From Tubiluchus corallicola (Eukaryota; Priapulida; Priapulimorpha; Priapulimorphida; Tubiluchidae), in NCBI GenBank assembly GCA_030141605.1, contig JAQGDQ010002428.1, forward strand, positions 1-44,539: 44,539 nucleotides of DNA. The letters run 5' to 3'. Of this stretch, positions 7,457-17,932 are shown piece by piece. A program made the position numbers and the translations under genes. Position 1 is the stretch's first letter. Each line of letters starts with the position of its first letter. Under the pieces are notes generated by a model. The model made no database searches. It had not been told where the DNA came from and worked only from the letters and a program-made list of their open reading frames with translations.

Positions 7457-10351
7457 TTATCGTTTATTACAAATGTTCGTATAAGAACAGTAGAGGCAAT
7501 TTTCTGTAATTGTAGTTTGAGAAAAAGGTATTTTTGTATTAAACATTTCTTGTAATAATGTCGTTAAATAACCTTCAAACTCTGGCAATAGTGGCTTTAG
7601 GTCATTAATTTTATATTTATTTAATACCACTGAAGGGTCAAAGTTTTTTTGAAAAATTCCCTTTTTTAAATTCATAAGCCCAGCAATAAGATTTTTGTTT
7701 GTCAAGTCACGCGCCTTTCTTACAAGCAAAGCATAAACAAATATTTGAAAAACAGCTTTATTTCTTTTTCCTACAATTTTCTCCCTTTCAAAAAGCTGCC
7801 CAATAGATTGAATGTTTCTTATGTCCTGCCCTGATTTATAATCAATAATTCTTACTTGGCCCTCTTTTTCATCTATTCTATCTATAATCCCTTTAATTCC
7901 TACTTCCATTTTTTGTTGAGCCGTGGCAATGGGGAAATTAATCCAATAACCTTTTTTATCGTTGGCTTCCAATCCAAGAATTTGAAAAGGTGTATGTTTT
8001 TTATCCAACTCTAAAATTTTAGAAACAATAGAGCTCAGCACCTCTTTTATTAAAACATTTTTTCCTGTATACTCAAATGTTTCATCCTCGCTCTCACAAC
8101 TAAACTCCCTTCTAAAAGCCTCCTCAATAGCATTATCTATGTTTTTTTCAATATTCTCAATATCCTTGACATTTACCAATAATTGATCATCAGCCTCAAA
8201 TTTTTTATATAAAAATTCTAATGTATAATGTAATAAATTTCCAAGAAGCCTTGCATCCACCTCTTCTTTCACTTCCTCCTGCTCGTATAAATCCTCAATA
8301 TATCTAAAATAAAATTTCAAACTACAATCCAAATAATAATTTAAAGATGAAGGCGTTAATCTCTTTTCAAAACCTTTTACATTAGTATACCGAAGCAACT
8401 TTTTCATCACTGCATCACTTTTCTCTACTCGTATCGGCAACGAACTATCTATCATAACATTCTGCAAAGCCACCTTTGATACAATAGGTATTTTTGTATC
8501 AAATTTTAACTGCTTGATATATCTACTTGGTTCGCTTGATAAATCTCTGGCGTCTACATTGTTATAATAAATAAAAACATTTTTACTGCTTTGAATCAAC
8601 CTATAAAACAAATATGAATATATATTATCCCGTTGATCAAATGTAGGTAAGCCAAAATGTTTTCTTATACTATATGGTATAAAGGAAGAATCATGTTTTG
8701 CTGGAGGAAGAATACCTTCGTTGGCAGCAAGTATAAAAATATTTTCAAAATTTATATTTTGAGTTTCCATAAGCCCCATTATTTGTATACCTTCAAGCGG
8801 CTCTCCTTCAAATGGTATTCGTTCAGTATAAAGAATTTGTTTTAATAATTTAAAGAACGAAAAGAATTCAATTTCTCGCAAACCCTCTGTTTGTTCAACT
8901 ATAAACGATTTTACCCTATTGAGTATCAAATATATATAATAAATAAACTCATGCTCCATACCAGAATTTGCACCTTCATGTTCTTCTTTTTCACCAAAGT
9001 ATTGCAAAATTTCCTGTAAATAGTCTATTAGCTCCTCCGCTTTTTCCACTCTCCTAAAAAGTATTTTAAAAAATGAATCTTGTAATACTTCATACTTCAA
9101 AGGATTAATATATATCTTGTTATTCTTCTGTATAACAGTAACCAATTGGTTAATTTCTTCCGAAAATATATTCAAAAATGGGTGCTTCAATAGGGCTAAC
9201 AAAGGTCTATGATAAAAAATATTATTTTTTTTGCTTGACTGTTGTAAGTAAATGATATTTTCTATTAAAGTATACGTCAATGATTGACTGACAGGAACCC
9301 CCATTGTAATATTTAGTTGGTCTATCTTTTGGGGTATCATTTGAAGAACAGGAAAAAGTAACACTTCATTTAACAAAACAATTGCTGTTTTTTCATTTAC
9401 AACATTCTCTTTTGAGTTGTTTTTGATAAATTCCAAAAAGCCATATCCAAATGCTTGCGTTTGACCTATATTTAAGCTCCCTCCTATTGTAGTAATGCTC
9501 TTTTTATCCTCTTTAAACGCATTATTATAAGAGTGTTGAAAAGTTTTACCTAATATTTTATGATTATTTTTGAGTTCTCTAAAAAAACTTCCCGCCTCAT
9601 GTTTTTCATCAAGAAAATAGTGATCATCCAAATCCCAATATATTTCCGCAATATCATTTTCAACAAAAAAAGAAATGATTTTTTGCTCTGATGATGTAAG
9701 TACATTAAATCCCGCAAAAATAACCTTTTCGTACTTTGACTTATTCCAGCACTGTTCAATATTGTTTGCCATTTCTCTATACAGCATACCTTCCGAGCAC
9801 ATGCCTTCTTCACATAATTGCTTCTTAAACAAAAAATAAACATTGCTAAGCTCTCGCCATATTTTAATAAATTTTTCTTGTTGATACGAAAAATCATCAT
9901 TGAATGCCTTTTTCCAAAATATTTGTATAAGTTTTTTCTGTGTCTCTGTAAGATAGTCCGTTGCTTCCAACTCTTTCCAGTTGTACAAATTTTCAAATAT
10001 TACTTTTGGGTCTATTAAGTGTTTGTCTATTTCATTAAAATCTTTCAATAAAATACTGCCCCAAGAATAAAACTTATCAAACTCTTCGGATGTGATTTTT
10101 TTTTGCTTAAAAATTTGATACAGCTTATAACTTGAATAAAGACTATTGCATACAGGAGTGTTAGACAACTCTTTTATAAATTCTGGCATAGAAAAAATGC
10201 CCGGAGACCAAATAGGTTGATTGAGCTTTCTAGAGAGTTGTTTCTTAAAAAATAATCCTGTTCTTTTGTTAGGAAAAACTATTGCCAACTTCTCATGGTA
10301 ATGTTTATGTTTTTGCAAAATAACCTCTACTATTTTACACAAAAATGACAT
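7457..10351 (-). CDS. PD-(D/E)XK nuclease family protein, AddB-like
   Basis: 964 residues. The C-terminal third carries the nuclease motif GIIDRIDEKEG followed by IIDYKSGQ (~818-837, the D...DYK catalytic pattern), preceded by LNYYLDCSLKFYFRY (~671-685). Four cysteines, one at ~676 and three in CLYCSYTNIC near the C-terminus (~953-962), match the Fe-S cluster of AddB-type nucleases. The N-terminal LAIVFPNKRTGLFFKKQL corresponds to the degenerate helicase P-loop; a canonical GxGKT is absent, as is usual in the Bacteroidetes AddB-like group. The likely role is double-strand break end processing with an AddA-type helicase-nuclease, which is not in this window. The gene stands alone on the minus strand, convergent to sucC. 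Confidence 0.85.
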   Translation of the reverse strand: MSFLCKIVEVILQKHKHYHEKLAIVFPNKRTGLFFKKQLSRKLNQPIWSPGIFSMPEFIKELSNTPVCNSLYSSYKLYQIFKQKKITSEEFDKFYSWGSILLKDFNEIDKHLIDPKVIFENLYNWKELEATDYLTETQKKLIQIFWKKAFNDDFSYQQEKFIKIWRELSNVYFLFKKQLCEEGMCSEGMLYREMANNIEQCWNKSKYEKVIFAGFNVLTSSEQKIISFFVENDIAEIYWDLDDHYFLDEKHEAGSFFRELKNNHKILGKTFQHSYNNAFKEDKKSITTIGGSLNIGQTQAFGYGFLEFIKNNSKENVVNEKTAIVLLNEVLLFPVLQMIPQKIDQLNITMGVPVSQSLTYTLIENIIYLQQSSKKNNIFYHRPLLALLKHPFLNIFSEEINQLVTVIQKNNKIYINPLKYEVLQDSFFKILFRRVEKAEELIDYLQEILQYFGEKEEHEGANSGMEHEFIYYIYLILNRVKSFIVEQTEGLREIEFFSFFKLLKQILYTERIPFEGEPLEGIQIMGLMETQNINFENIFILAANEGILPPAKHDSSFIPYSIRKHFGLPTFDQRDNIYSYLFYRLIQSSKNVFIYYNNVDARDLSSEPSRYIKQLKFDTKIPIVSKVALQNVMIDSSLPIRVEKSDAVMKKLLRYTNVKGFEKRLTPSSLNYYLDCSLKFYFRYIEDLYEQEEVKEEVDARLLGNLLHYTLEFLYKKFEADDQLLVNVKDIENIEKNIDNAIEEAFRREFSCESEDETFEYTGKNVLIKEVLSSIVSKILELDKKHTPFQILGLEANDKKGYWINFPIATAQQKMEVGIKGIIDRIDEKEGQVRIIDYKSGQDIRNIQSIGQLFEREKIVGKRNKAVFQIFVYALLVRKARDLTNKNLIAGLMNLKKGIFQKNFDPSVVLNKYKINDLKPLLPEFEGYLTTLLQEMFNTKIPFSQTTITENCLYCSYTNICNKR

Positions 10352-10536
10352 TACTTAAATTTGCTTTCTTACTTTTGACTATAAATAATTACCTCTAATG
10401 AATAACAGCAATGTACAACTTTTTGTCAAAAACAACAAAATAAGTCCAAAAAATTATATAATTTACCGAAAAACATCGAAGTGATAAAAAATTAAAAATA
10501 ACACTTGAAATAAAAAAATTAATTTTTTCGTTTTGT

Positions 10537-10568
10537 TTTGTAAAAGTAAACAGAAATATGTTTCTTTG
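10537..10568 (+). promoter_or_regulatory. Probable promoter of acpP-fabF
   Basis: TTTG at 10537-10540, 20-nt spacer, TTTCTTTG at 10561-10568 (one mismatch to TAnnTTTG). The predicted start near 10574 gives a leader of about 40 nt to the acpP ATG at 10615. Confidence 0.5.
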
Positions 10569-10614
10569 CACTTTATGAATACAAATTAAACTTATTTAAA
10601 AAACTAAAAACGTT

Positions 10615-10857
10615 ATGAATTCACAAGATATCAAGGAAAAAGTAACAAAAATTGTAGTCGAAAAACTTAACGTAGACAAATCAGAAGTGACCAACGAAGC
10701 AAGCTATTTAAATGATTTAGGTGCAGATTCGTTAGACATTGTAGAGCTTGTTATGGAATTTGAGAAAGAATTTGGAATTTCTATTCCAGATGAAGAAGCA
10801 GAAAACATCACTACAATAGGTCAAACAATAGAGTATATAGAAAAGAACCTAAAATAA
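10615..10857 (+). CDS. acpP: Acyl carrier protein
   Basis: 80 residues, acidic, the usual size. The protein carries growing acyl chains on a 4'-phosphopantetheine arm for fatty acid synthesis in the cytoplasm. The attachment serine is Ser39 in [16 protein letters not shown], the canonical DSL motif, and helix III sequence [16 protein letters not shown] follows. Upstream is a promoter-like TTTG/TTTCTTTG pair. fabF follows after 32 nt, the standard pairing in bacteria, so the two are almost certainly co-transcribed. Confidence 0.97.
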   Translation: MNSQDIKEKVTKIVVEKLNVDKSEVTNEASYLNDLGADSLDIVELVMEFEKEFGISIPDEEAENITTIGQTIEYIEKNLK

Positions 10858-10889
10858 TAACTTATATAAAAATCTTAAACCCATTCTAA

Positions 10890-12140
10890 ATGCAACTAAA
10901 AAGAGTTGTTGTTACAGGAATTGGAGCACTTACCCCCATAGGTAACAATGTGAAAGAATATTGGGAAGGGTTATCTAAGGGTAAAAGCGGTGCTGGATAT
11001 ATTACAAAGTTTGATCCAAAAGGGCACCGAACCATGTTTGCCTGTGAACTAAAAGATTTTAATATAGATGAACATCTAGATAGAAAAGACTCTAGAAAGA
11101 TGGATCTATTTACCCAATACGGCATGGTTTCTACTATAGAAGCTATGCAAGATTCTGCTATAAACCCAAGCAACATCAACCTTGACCGAGTAGGGGTTAT
11201 TTGGGGATCTGGGGTAGGTGGATTAAAAACCCTACAAGAAGAACTTCTAAAATTCTATAACGATAGAGAAAATCCAAAAATAAGCCCTTATTTTATTCCT
11301 AAGATGATAACTGATATTGTGGCAGGATTTATCTCTATCAAATATGGGTTTAGAGGTCCTAATTTTTGCACAACATCCGCATGCGGGTCCTCCTCTAATG
11401 CCCTCATTGACGCCTATAATTATATTCGCCTAAACAAAGCGGATATCATTGTTGCTGGAGGGTCAGAAATGACAATATTAGAGTGTGGAATTGGTGGATT
11501 TAACTCCATCAGAGCACTTTCGGAAAGAAATGATTCGCCTGAAACGGCTTCTAGACCCTTTGACAAAAATAGAGATGGCTTTGTAATGGGAGAAGGAGCT
11601 GGCACAATTATACTTGAAGAGTATGAGCATGCCATAAAAAGAGGAGCAAAAATATACGCAGAATTCAAAGGCGGAGGCATGTCAGCAGATGCTTATCACA
11701 TTACAGCCCCACATCCACAAGGCATAGGAGCAAGAAATGTTATGATAAATGCACTTAATGATATGAACATGAAGGCTTCGGACATTGATTATATCAATGT
11801 ACATGGTACTTCTACTCCACTTGGCGATATATCTGAAGCAAAGGCAATAGGAGAAGTCTTTAACGACGATGCTTATAAATTAAATATTAGCTCCACAAAA
11901 TCAATGACAGGACATTTGCTGGGAGCTGCCGGAGTAGTAGAGGCAATAGCATCCATTTTAGCTATTCAACATAGCATTGTCCCCCCTACTATTAATCATT
12001 TTACAGATGATAAACAAATAGATAAAAAACTTAACTTTACCTTCAATGAAGCCCAAGCAAAAAAGATAGATACTGTAATGAGTAATACATTCGGTTTTGG
12101 AGGACATAATTTCTCTATCATATTTTCTAAGCTTAAATAG
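10890..12140 (+). CDS. fabF: 3-oxoacyl-[acyl-carrier-protein] synthase II
   Basis: 416 residues. The enzyme condenses malonyl-ACP with acyl-ACP in fatty acid elongation. It opens with KRVVVTGIGALTPIGNNV. The catalytic cysteine lies in TTSACGSSSNALIDAYNYI (~159-177), and the two histidines are in VHGTSTPLGD (~306-315) and STKSMTGHLLGAAGVVEA (~335-352), giving the full Cys-His-His triad. The C-terminal SNTFGFGGHNFSIIF is typical of KAS II. It is downstream of acpP in the same operon. The rnc gene that often follows acpP-fabF in Bacteroidetes is absent here; a 364-bp gap follows instead. Confidence 0.96.
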   Translation: MQLKRVVVTGIGALTPIGNNVKEYWEGLSKGKSGAGYITKFDPKGHRTMFACELKDFNIDEHLDRKDSRKMDLFTQYGMVSTIEAMQDSAINPSNINLDRVGVIWGSGVGGLKTLQEELLKFYNDRENPKISPYFIPKMITDIVAGFISIKYGFRGPNFCTTSACGSSSNALIDAYNYIRLNKADIIVAGGSEMTILECGIGGFNSIRALSERNDSPETASRPFDKNRDGFVMGEGAGTIILEEYEHAIKRGAKIYAEFKGGGMSADAYHITAPHPQGIGARNVMINALNDMNMKASDIDYINVHGTSTPLGDISEAKAIGEVFNDDAYKLNISSTKSMTGHLLGAAGVVEAIASILAIQHSIVPPTINHFTDDKQIDKKLNFTFNEAQAKKIDTVMSNTFGFGGHNFSIIFSKLK

Positions 12141-14313
<2,173 letters not shown>

Positions 14314-14320
14314 ATAAAAA

Positions 14321-14953
14321 ATGATAATACACGTTGTAAGTTCTCTCAATTATCTGCCCAATGAAGGTGCAATTATTAACCAACTATTTGAAGAAGGGTT
14401 AGATTTTTTCAATATTAAAAAGTCGGAATGCAACAATACAGAACCGTTAGAAGAGTTGTTACAGAAGATAAACCCCGCTTTTTACAAAAAATTATTTCTA
14501 CATCATAACTTTGATATTGCAAAAAAACACCAATTGGCAGGATTTCATTTTAGTGAAAAAAATAGAAAACAAATTCCTCTAAAACAAATAAAAATTTTAA
14601 AACAACATTATAGCAATTACAGCATAGGGACTGCTGTACACACATATCAAGCATTAAATCAATGTGTTGACAAATTTGATTATGTTTTTTGTAGCCCTAT
14701 TTTTCCAAGCATATCAAAACAAAATTATAAACCTTGCTTTAGTTGGAACATAAGAAAGATAGCTCCACAAAAGACAGTTACAAAAAAAATAGCCCTTGGA
14801 GGAATTATCCCACAAAATGTATCAAGAGTAAAACAAAAAGGATTTGATGGCGTAGCAGTATTAGGAGCTATTTGGGAGCAAAAAGAAAACAAAAGAATAA
14901 GTGTATTCAAAAACATATATAAGATATGCAAGGCAAAAGAAAATATGCTTTAA
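14321..14953 (+). CDS. ThiE/TenI-superfamily protein, probable thiamine phosphate synthase
   Basis: 210 residues. Motifs that align with the ThiE/TenI barrel are LHHNFDIAKKHQLAGFHFSE (~65-84, in place of the usual N-D-R...GADGVHLGQ), GTAVHTYQALNQCVDKFDYV (~106-125), SPIFPSISKQNYKP (~127-140) and IALGGIIPQNVSRVKQKGFD (~158-177). This resembles the Bacteroidetes-specific branch usually annotated as thiamine phosphate synthase. The canonical Q-x-R-x-K phosphate motif is replaced by FFNIKKSE (~29-36), and the Mg-binding aspartates are not obvious, so a TenI-like thiazole tautomerase role is possible. It sits between thiC and thiD, which supports a role in thiamine synthesis, and overlaps thiD by 28 bases. 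Confidence 0.75.
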   Translation: MIIHVVSSLNYLPNEGAIINQLFEEGLDFFNIKKSECNNTEPLEELLQKINPAFYKKLFLHHNFDIAKKHQLAGFHFSEKNRKQIPLKQIKILKQHYSNYSIGTAVHTYQALNQCVDKFDYVFCSPIFPSISKQNYKPCFSWNIRKIAPQKTVTKKIALGGIIPQNVSRVKQKGFDGVAVLGAIWEQKENKRISVFKNIYKICKAKENML

Positions 14954-15681
14954 GCATTGCAGGATATGATCCATCAGCAGGAGCTGGCGTATTGGCAGAC
15001 ATAAAAACATTTGAAGCACATAAAATTTTAGGGTTGGCGGTATGCTCTTCACAATCTGTGCAAAATGAAGTTGTTTGCAAAAAAATTACTTGGCAAAAAT
15101 TTAGCTTAATCCAAGAACAGATAGATATTCTATTTGAAAAGCACAAAATAAAGTATTGCAAAATAGGGCTAATTGAGAGTCAAGAAATGCTGGAACAAAC
15201 AGTAAATAGATTGTTATGGCATAACAAAAATATCAAAATAATTTTTGATCCTATTTTATCCACTTCATCAGGGTATAATATTCATTCATCTTTCTCTATT
15301 GACTCATTATCAGAGGTGCTGAAAAAGATATATTTATTTACTCCAAACTATGATGAAATGAAAATTTTAGCACAAAGTAGCGACATAGAGGGTGCTTTTA
15401 TGGAAAAAATAAGCAAAACAGTTAATGTTTTTTTAAAGGGAGGGCACAACCCAAATACACCATACAAAGACTATTTATACACGAATAAAAAAGAATACCC
15501 ATTCAGAGCAAGAACAGTGTCAAAATACCCCAAACATGGCTCTGGTTGTGTATTATCAGCTGCTATTACTGCCAACCTCGCCAAAGGTTTTCCCCTAATA
15601 AAAGCATGCCTTAAAGCCAAGCAATATACTGAGTGGCATATCAATAGTAATGCAACACTACTGGGATATCATAAATTTTAA
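14926..15681 (+). CDS. thiD: Hydroxymethylpyrimidine/phosphomethylpyrimidine kinase
   Basis: 251 residues. A ribokinase-fold enzyme that phosphorylates HMP and HMP-P before coupling to the thiazole moiety. The N-terminus ALSIAGYDPSAGAGVLADIK (~8-27) is the substrate-binding signature (usual SIAGSDSSGGAG). IIFDPILSTSSG and the C-terminal KHGSGCVLSAAITANLAKG (~204-222) carry the anion hole and catalytic region (HGSGC where most have HGTGC). The ATG at 14926 lies inside the upstream thiE-like gene; this start preserves the N-terminal strand. A small hairpin follows the stop codon. Thiazole genes (thiG, thiH, thiS) are not in the window. Confidence 0.92.
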   Translation: MQGKRKYALSIAGYDPSAGAGVLADIKTFEAHKILGLAVCSSQSVQNEVVCKKITWQKFSLIQEQIDILFEKHKIKYCKIGLIESQEMLEQTVNRLLWHNKNIKIIFDPILSTSSGYNIHSSFSIDSLSEVLKKIYLFTPNYDEMKILAQSSDIEGAFMEKISKTVNVFLKGGHNPNTPYKDYLYTNKKEYPFRARTVSKYPKHGSGCVLSAAITANLAKGFPLIKACLKAKQYTEWHINSNATLLGYHKF

Positions 15682-15700
15682 TGTAAAAAAATACATTTTT
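15680..15700 (+). terminator. Possible terminator after thiD
   Basis: AATGTA at 15680-15685 pairs with TACATT at 15692-15697 across a six-A loop and is followed by TTT. The stem is short and AT-rich, so strength is doubtful. It is placed right at the stop codon of the thi cluster. Confidence 0.4.
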
Positions 15701-15702
15701 AC

Positions 15703-15728
15703 TTGACTTTTTCAAAAAAATACCTTAC
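15703..15728 (+). promoter_or_regulatory. Promoter-like sequence in front of the candidate structured RNA
   Basis: TTGAC at 15703-15707 and TACCTTAC at 15721-15728 (six of eight consensus positions of TAnnTTTG). The spacing to the -33 is short. The predicted start falls around 15733-15739, which is exactly where the closing stem of the RNA begins. Confidence 0.4.
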
Positions 15729-15738
15729 ACTTGTTATT

Positions 15739-15935
15739 GCCATAGAAGTTCCTTAGACGGTTTTTCAAACCTAACACTTAGTAAAAACCGAGTGATGTTT
15801 GTTGTTGAAACCAGACTTCAGCTCTAATGAGCCATTATGATTCATAATGTTAACAGTAGGAGGTTGAGATAATAAAACAGCTCAAATCCTGAAATTTAGG
15901 GTTTGATAAAACTCAACGCACGAAGCTTCTATGGC
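15739..15935 (+). ncRNA. Candidate structured non-coding RNA of ~197 nt, family unknown
   Basis: GCCATAGAAG (15739-15748) and CTTCTATGGC (15926-15935) form a perfect 10-bp closing stem. Inside are hairpin A, CGGTTTTT (15758-15765) with AAAAACCG (15783-15790); hairpin B, GCTC-TAAT-GAGC (15821-15832); hairpin C, CATTATG (15833-15839) with CATAATG (15843-15849); and hairpin D, TTGAG (15864-15868) with CTCAA (15881-15885). The loop of hairpin A contains CAAACC (15766-15771), which can pair with GGTTTG at 15900-15905, giving a pseudoknot. A promoter-like sequence sits just before it and no reading frame covers it. I do not recognise RNase P, tmRNA, SRP RNA, or the TPP, SAM or cobalamin riboswitch core motifs. 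A 6S-type RNA or an unnamed Bacteroidetes RNA remain possible. Confidence 0.55.
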
Positions 15936-16196
15936 ATTTTACATCTCTGCAAAATATCAATCAAAAAAACTAACTATTCAGAATGCTTTGTGGTATATAA
16001 AGCAAAATTGGCAACACAATTGAAGTTAAATAAAAAGTTTATCTCGTTGTTGCTTTTGTTTTTTTGAAGGAATTTGTGCATAACTTTGTTAATAATCATT
16101 TTCCTTTGTAGAAAACAATGTGATTAAAGAGAAAAAATAGTGGATAGTAAAATTATAATTTATTGAACTGTTTTTTCATCTCAACACAACAATTTA
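15936..16196 (+). other. Non-coding region between the structured RNA and the dnaB promoter
   Basis: About 260 bases with no gene. It contains a 5-bp hairpin (GCTTT...AAAGC around 15984-16003) without a T-run and an exact TAACTTTG at 16081-16088 that could be an additional upstream promoter for dnaB or for a small RNA. Nothing else stands out. Confidence 0.4.
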
Positions 16197-16204
16197 TAAC
16201 TTTG
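16197..16204 (+). promoter_or_regulatory. -7 promoter element of dnaB
   Basis: TAACTTTG matches the consensus exactly; no clear -33 TTTG is present (T-rich sequence at 16171-16176). The predicted start near 16210 lies downstream of the ATG at 16163, which is one reason to start DnaB at 16256. Confidence 0.5.
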
Positions 16205-16255
16205 TATTATAGTATTCATATTTTCGGTACATACTCTACGAAAAACAACATAAAC

Positions 16256-17881
16256 ATGCAGAATATTTCAACAGATAAAAAGCCAATTTCTAAAAAGCCA
16301 CAATACAGAATGGCTTCACCAAATCCGACAGGAAAAATACCTCCACAAAACACAGAAATAGAAGAAGCTATATTAGGTGCGCTAATGTTGGAAAAAGAGG
16401 CACTTAATAGCGTCATAGAAATATTAAAACCCGCAAGCTTTTACAAAGACGCTCATCAAGAGATATACACTGCTATTTTAGAGTTGTTTAATGCATTGCA
16501 ACCTGTTGACATACTCACTGTAACAAATCAACTTCGCAAAAAAGGAGTGTTAGAAATTGTCGGAGGAGCTTATTACATTACCGAACTAACCTCCAAGGTG
16601 AGTTCAGCAGCAAATATAGAGTTCCATGCTCGCGCTATTGTAGAACTATCTATAAAGCGCGAATTGATAAGTGTTGCAGGCGACGTGTTAACAGAAGCAT
16701 TTGAAGATTCATCTGATTCATTTAAGTTATTAGACAAAACCGAACAATCTTTATTTGATATTGCAGACCTTAATATCAAAAAAGATTACTCCAAAGTACA
16801 AATGATAATGGGCGATGCACTCAAAGAGTTAGAAGAAAAGCGAAGTAGAAAGGATGGATTGGTAGGTATAGGGAGTGGATTTAGTGAATTGGATCGAATT
16901 ACATCAGGATGGCAAAAATCAGAATTAGTGATTATAGCAGCAAGACCTGGTATGGGAAAAACTGCCTTTGTGCTTTCAACATTAAGAAACGCTGCCATCA
17001 TGTTTAAAAAACCTGTAGCAATGTTCTCTTTAGAAATGTCCTCTGTGCAGCTTATCAATAGAATGATGTCGTCAGAAGCAGAGATATTGAACGAAAAATT
17101 AAGAAAAGGAGAGCTAGAAGAACATGAATGGAAACAATTGTTGGCAAAAACTGCCGAACTCTCGCAAGCTCCAATCTATATAGATGACACCCCCGCATTA
17201 ACAGTTTTTGAACTAAGAGCTAAATGTAGAAAGTTAGTCGCACAACACCAAGTGGAGCTTATTGTAATTGACTACTTACAATTAATGTCTGGAGACAATA
17301 GCCTTTCTAGCGGCGTTCAAAAAGGAAATAGAGAGCAAGAAATAGCAGCCATTTCAAGAGCATTAAAAAATATTGCTAAAGAGCTAAATGTTGCAGTAAT
17401 TGCCCTATCTCAATTGAGCCGTGCCGTAGAGATAAGGGGTGGCGAAAAAAGACCACAGTTATCAGATTTAAGAGAGTCTGGCTCAATAGAACAGGATGCT
17501 GACATGGTAATGTTCTTGTATAGACCTGAATATTATGGAATTGATCAATCTGAGGAATCTGAGGAATCCAATAAGGGGCTTGCAGAAGTAATTATTGCTA
17601 AACATAGAAACGGAAGTATAGGTACTGTTAATTTAAGATTTATTGGGCAATATACCAAGTTTGAAGAGTATGACAATGCATTTATAACAAACCAAAATTA
17701 CAGCAACACCTCAAACCACTCTGCGCTTACCAATGAGAGTAGCATAAGAGATTTTGAAAAACAAAATCAAGTAACCAATAGAATTATTCCAAGTAAAACT
17801 AATAAAAAAAGCACACAGGCCCCCCCTCCACCTCCTCCATCGCAAAATACAGATCCTAATAATGATTCTGTGCCATTTTAA
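16256..17881 (+). CDS. dnaB: Replicative DNA helicase DnaB
   Basis: 541 residues from the ATG at 16256. The frame is open from 16163, but those extra 31 residues are unlike DnaB and the promoter lies inside them. The N-terminal domain (KIPPQNTEIEEAILGALMLE, ~25-44) is followed by the RecA-type core: Walker A AARPGMGKTAFVLS (~225-238), FSLEMSSVQLINRMMSSE, Walker B LIVIDYLQLMSGD (~335-347), VIALSQLSRAVE and RLSDLRESGSIEQDAD-like motif, here QLSDLRESGSIEQDAD (~400-415). It unwinds DNA at the replication fork as a hexamer. The C-terminal tail is unstructured, with six consecutive prolines, and ends NNDSVPF, similar to the SSB acidic tip. A 9-bp hairpin follows. Confidence 0.95.
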   Translation: MQNISTDKKPISKKPQYRMASPNPTGKIPPQNTEIEEAILGALMLEKEALNSVIEILKPASFYKDAHQEIYTAILELFNALQPVDILTVTNQLRKKGVLEIVGGAYYITELTSKVSSAANIEFHARAIVELSIKRELISVAGDVLTEAFEDSSDSFKLLDKTEQSLFDIADLNIKKDYSKVQMIMGDALKELEEKRSRKDGLVGIGSGFSELDRITSGWQKSELVIIAARPGMGKTAFVLSTLRNAAIMFKKPVAMFSLEMSSVQLINRMMSSEAEILNEKLRKGELEEHEWKQLLAKTAELSQAPIYIDDTPALTVFELRAKCRKLVAQHQVELIVIDYLQLMSGDNSLSSGVQKGNREQEIAAISRALKNIAKELNVAVIALSQLSRAVEIRGGEKRPQLSDLRESGSIEQDADMVMFLYRPEYYGIDQSEESEESNKGLAEVIIAKHRNGSIGTVNLRFIGQYTKFEEYDNAFITNQNYSNTSNHSALTNESSIRDFEKQNQVTNRIIPSKTNKKSTQAPPPPPPSQNTDPNNDSVPF

Positions 17882-17889
17882 AAATGTAA

Positions 17890-17927
17890 AATGGCATGGA
17901 ATGTCATGCCATTAAACTTCTTTTATA
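17890..17927. terminator. Intrinsic terminator between convergent dnaB and the O-methyltransferase gene
   Basis: AATGGCATG (17890-17898) pairs perfectly with CATGCCATT (17905-17913) across a 6-nt loop. On plus it is followed by AAACTTCTTTTAT; on minus by TTTACATTTTT. It lies between two convergent stop codons and probably serves both directions. Confidence 0.7.
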
Positions 17928-17932
17928 TTTAT

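Noticed and set aside
9550-9996. 148-residue frame inside the AddB-like gene
   Set aside because: Shadow frame on the same strand; no homology features, and the long frame is clearly the gene.
15739-15935. Reading the structured element as a miniature inverted-repeat transposon
   Set aside because: The terminal repeats are perfect, but only a trivial ATT flank is shared, there is just one copy in the window, and the internal hairpins, pseudoknot and promoter fit an RNA better. Not fully excluded.
16040-16160. Replication origin or DnaA boxes upstream of dnaB
   Set aside because: Only one 9-mer with a single mismatch (16075-16083) and one with two mismatches; no cluster, and dnaA is not here.
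16163-16255. 31-residue N-terminal extension of DnaB
   Set aside because: It overlaps the promoter, is hydrophobic and unlike DnaB; the ATG at 16256 matches the family start.
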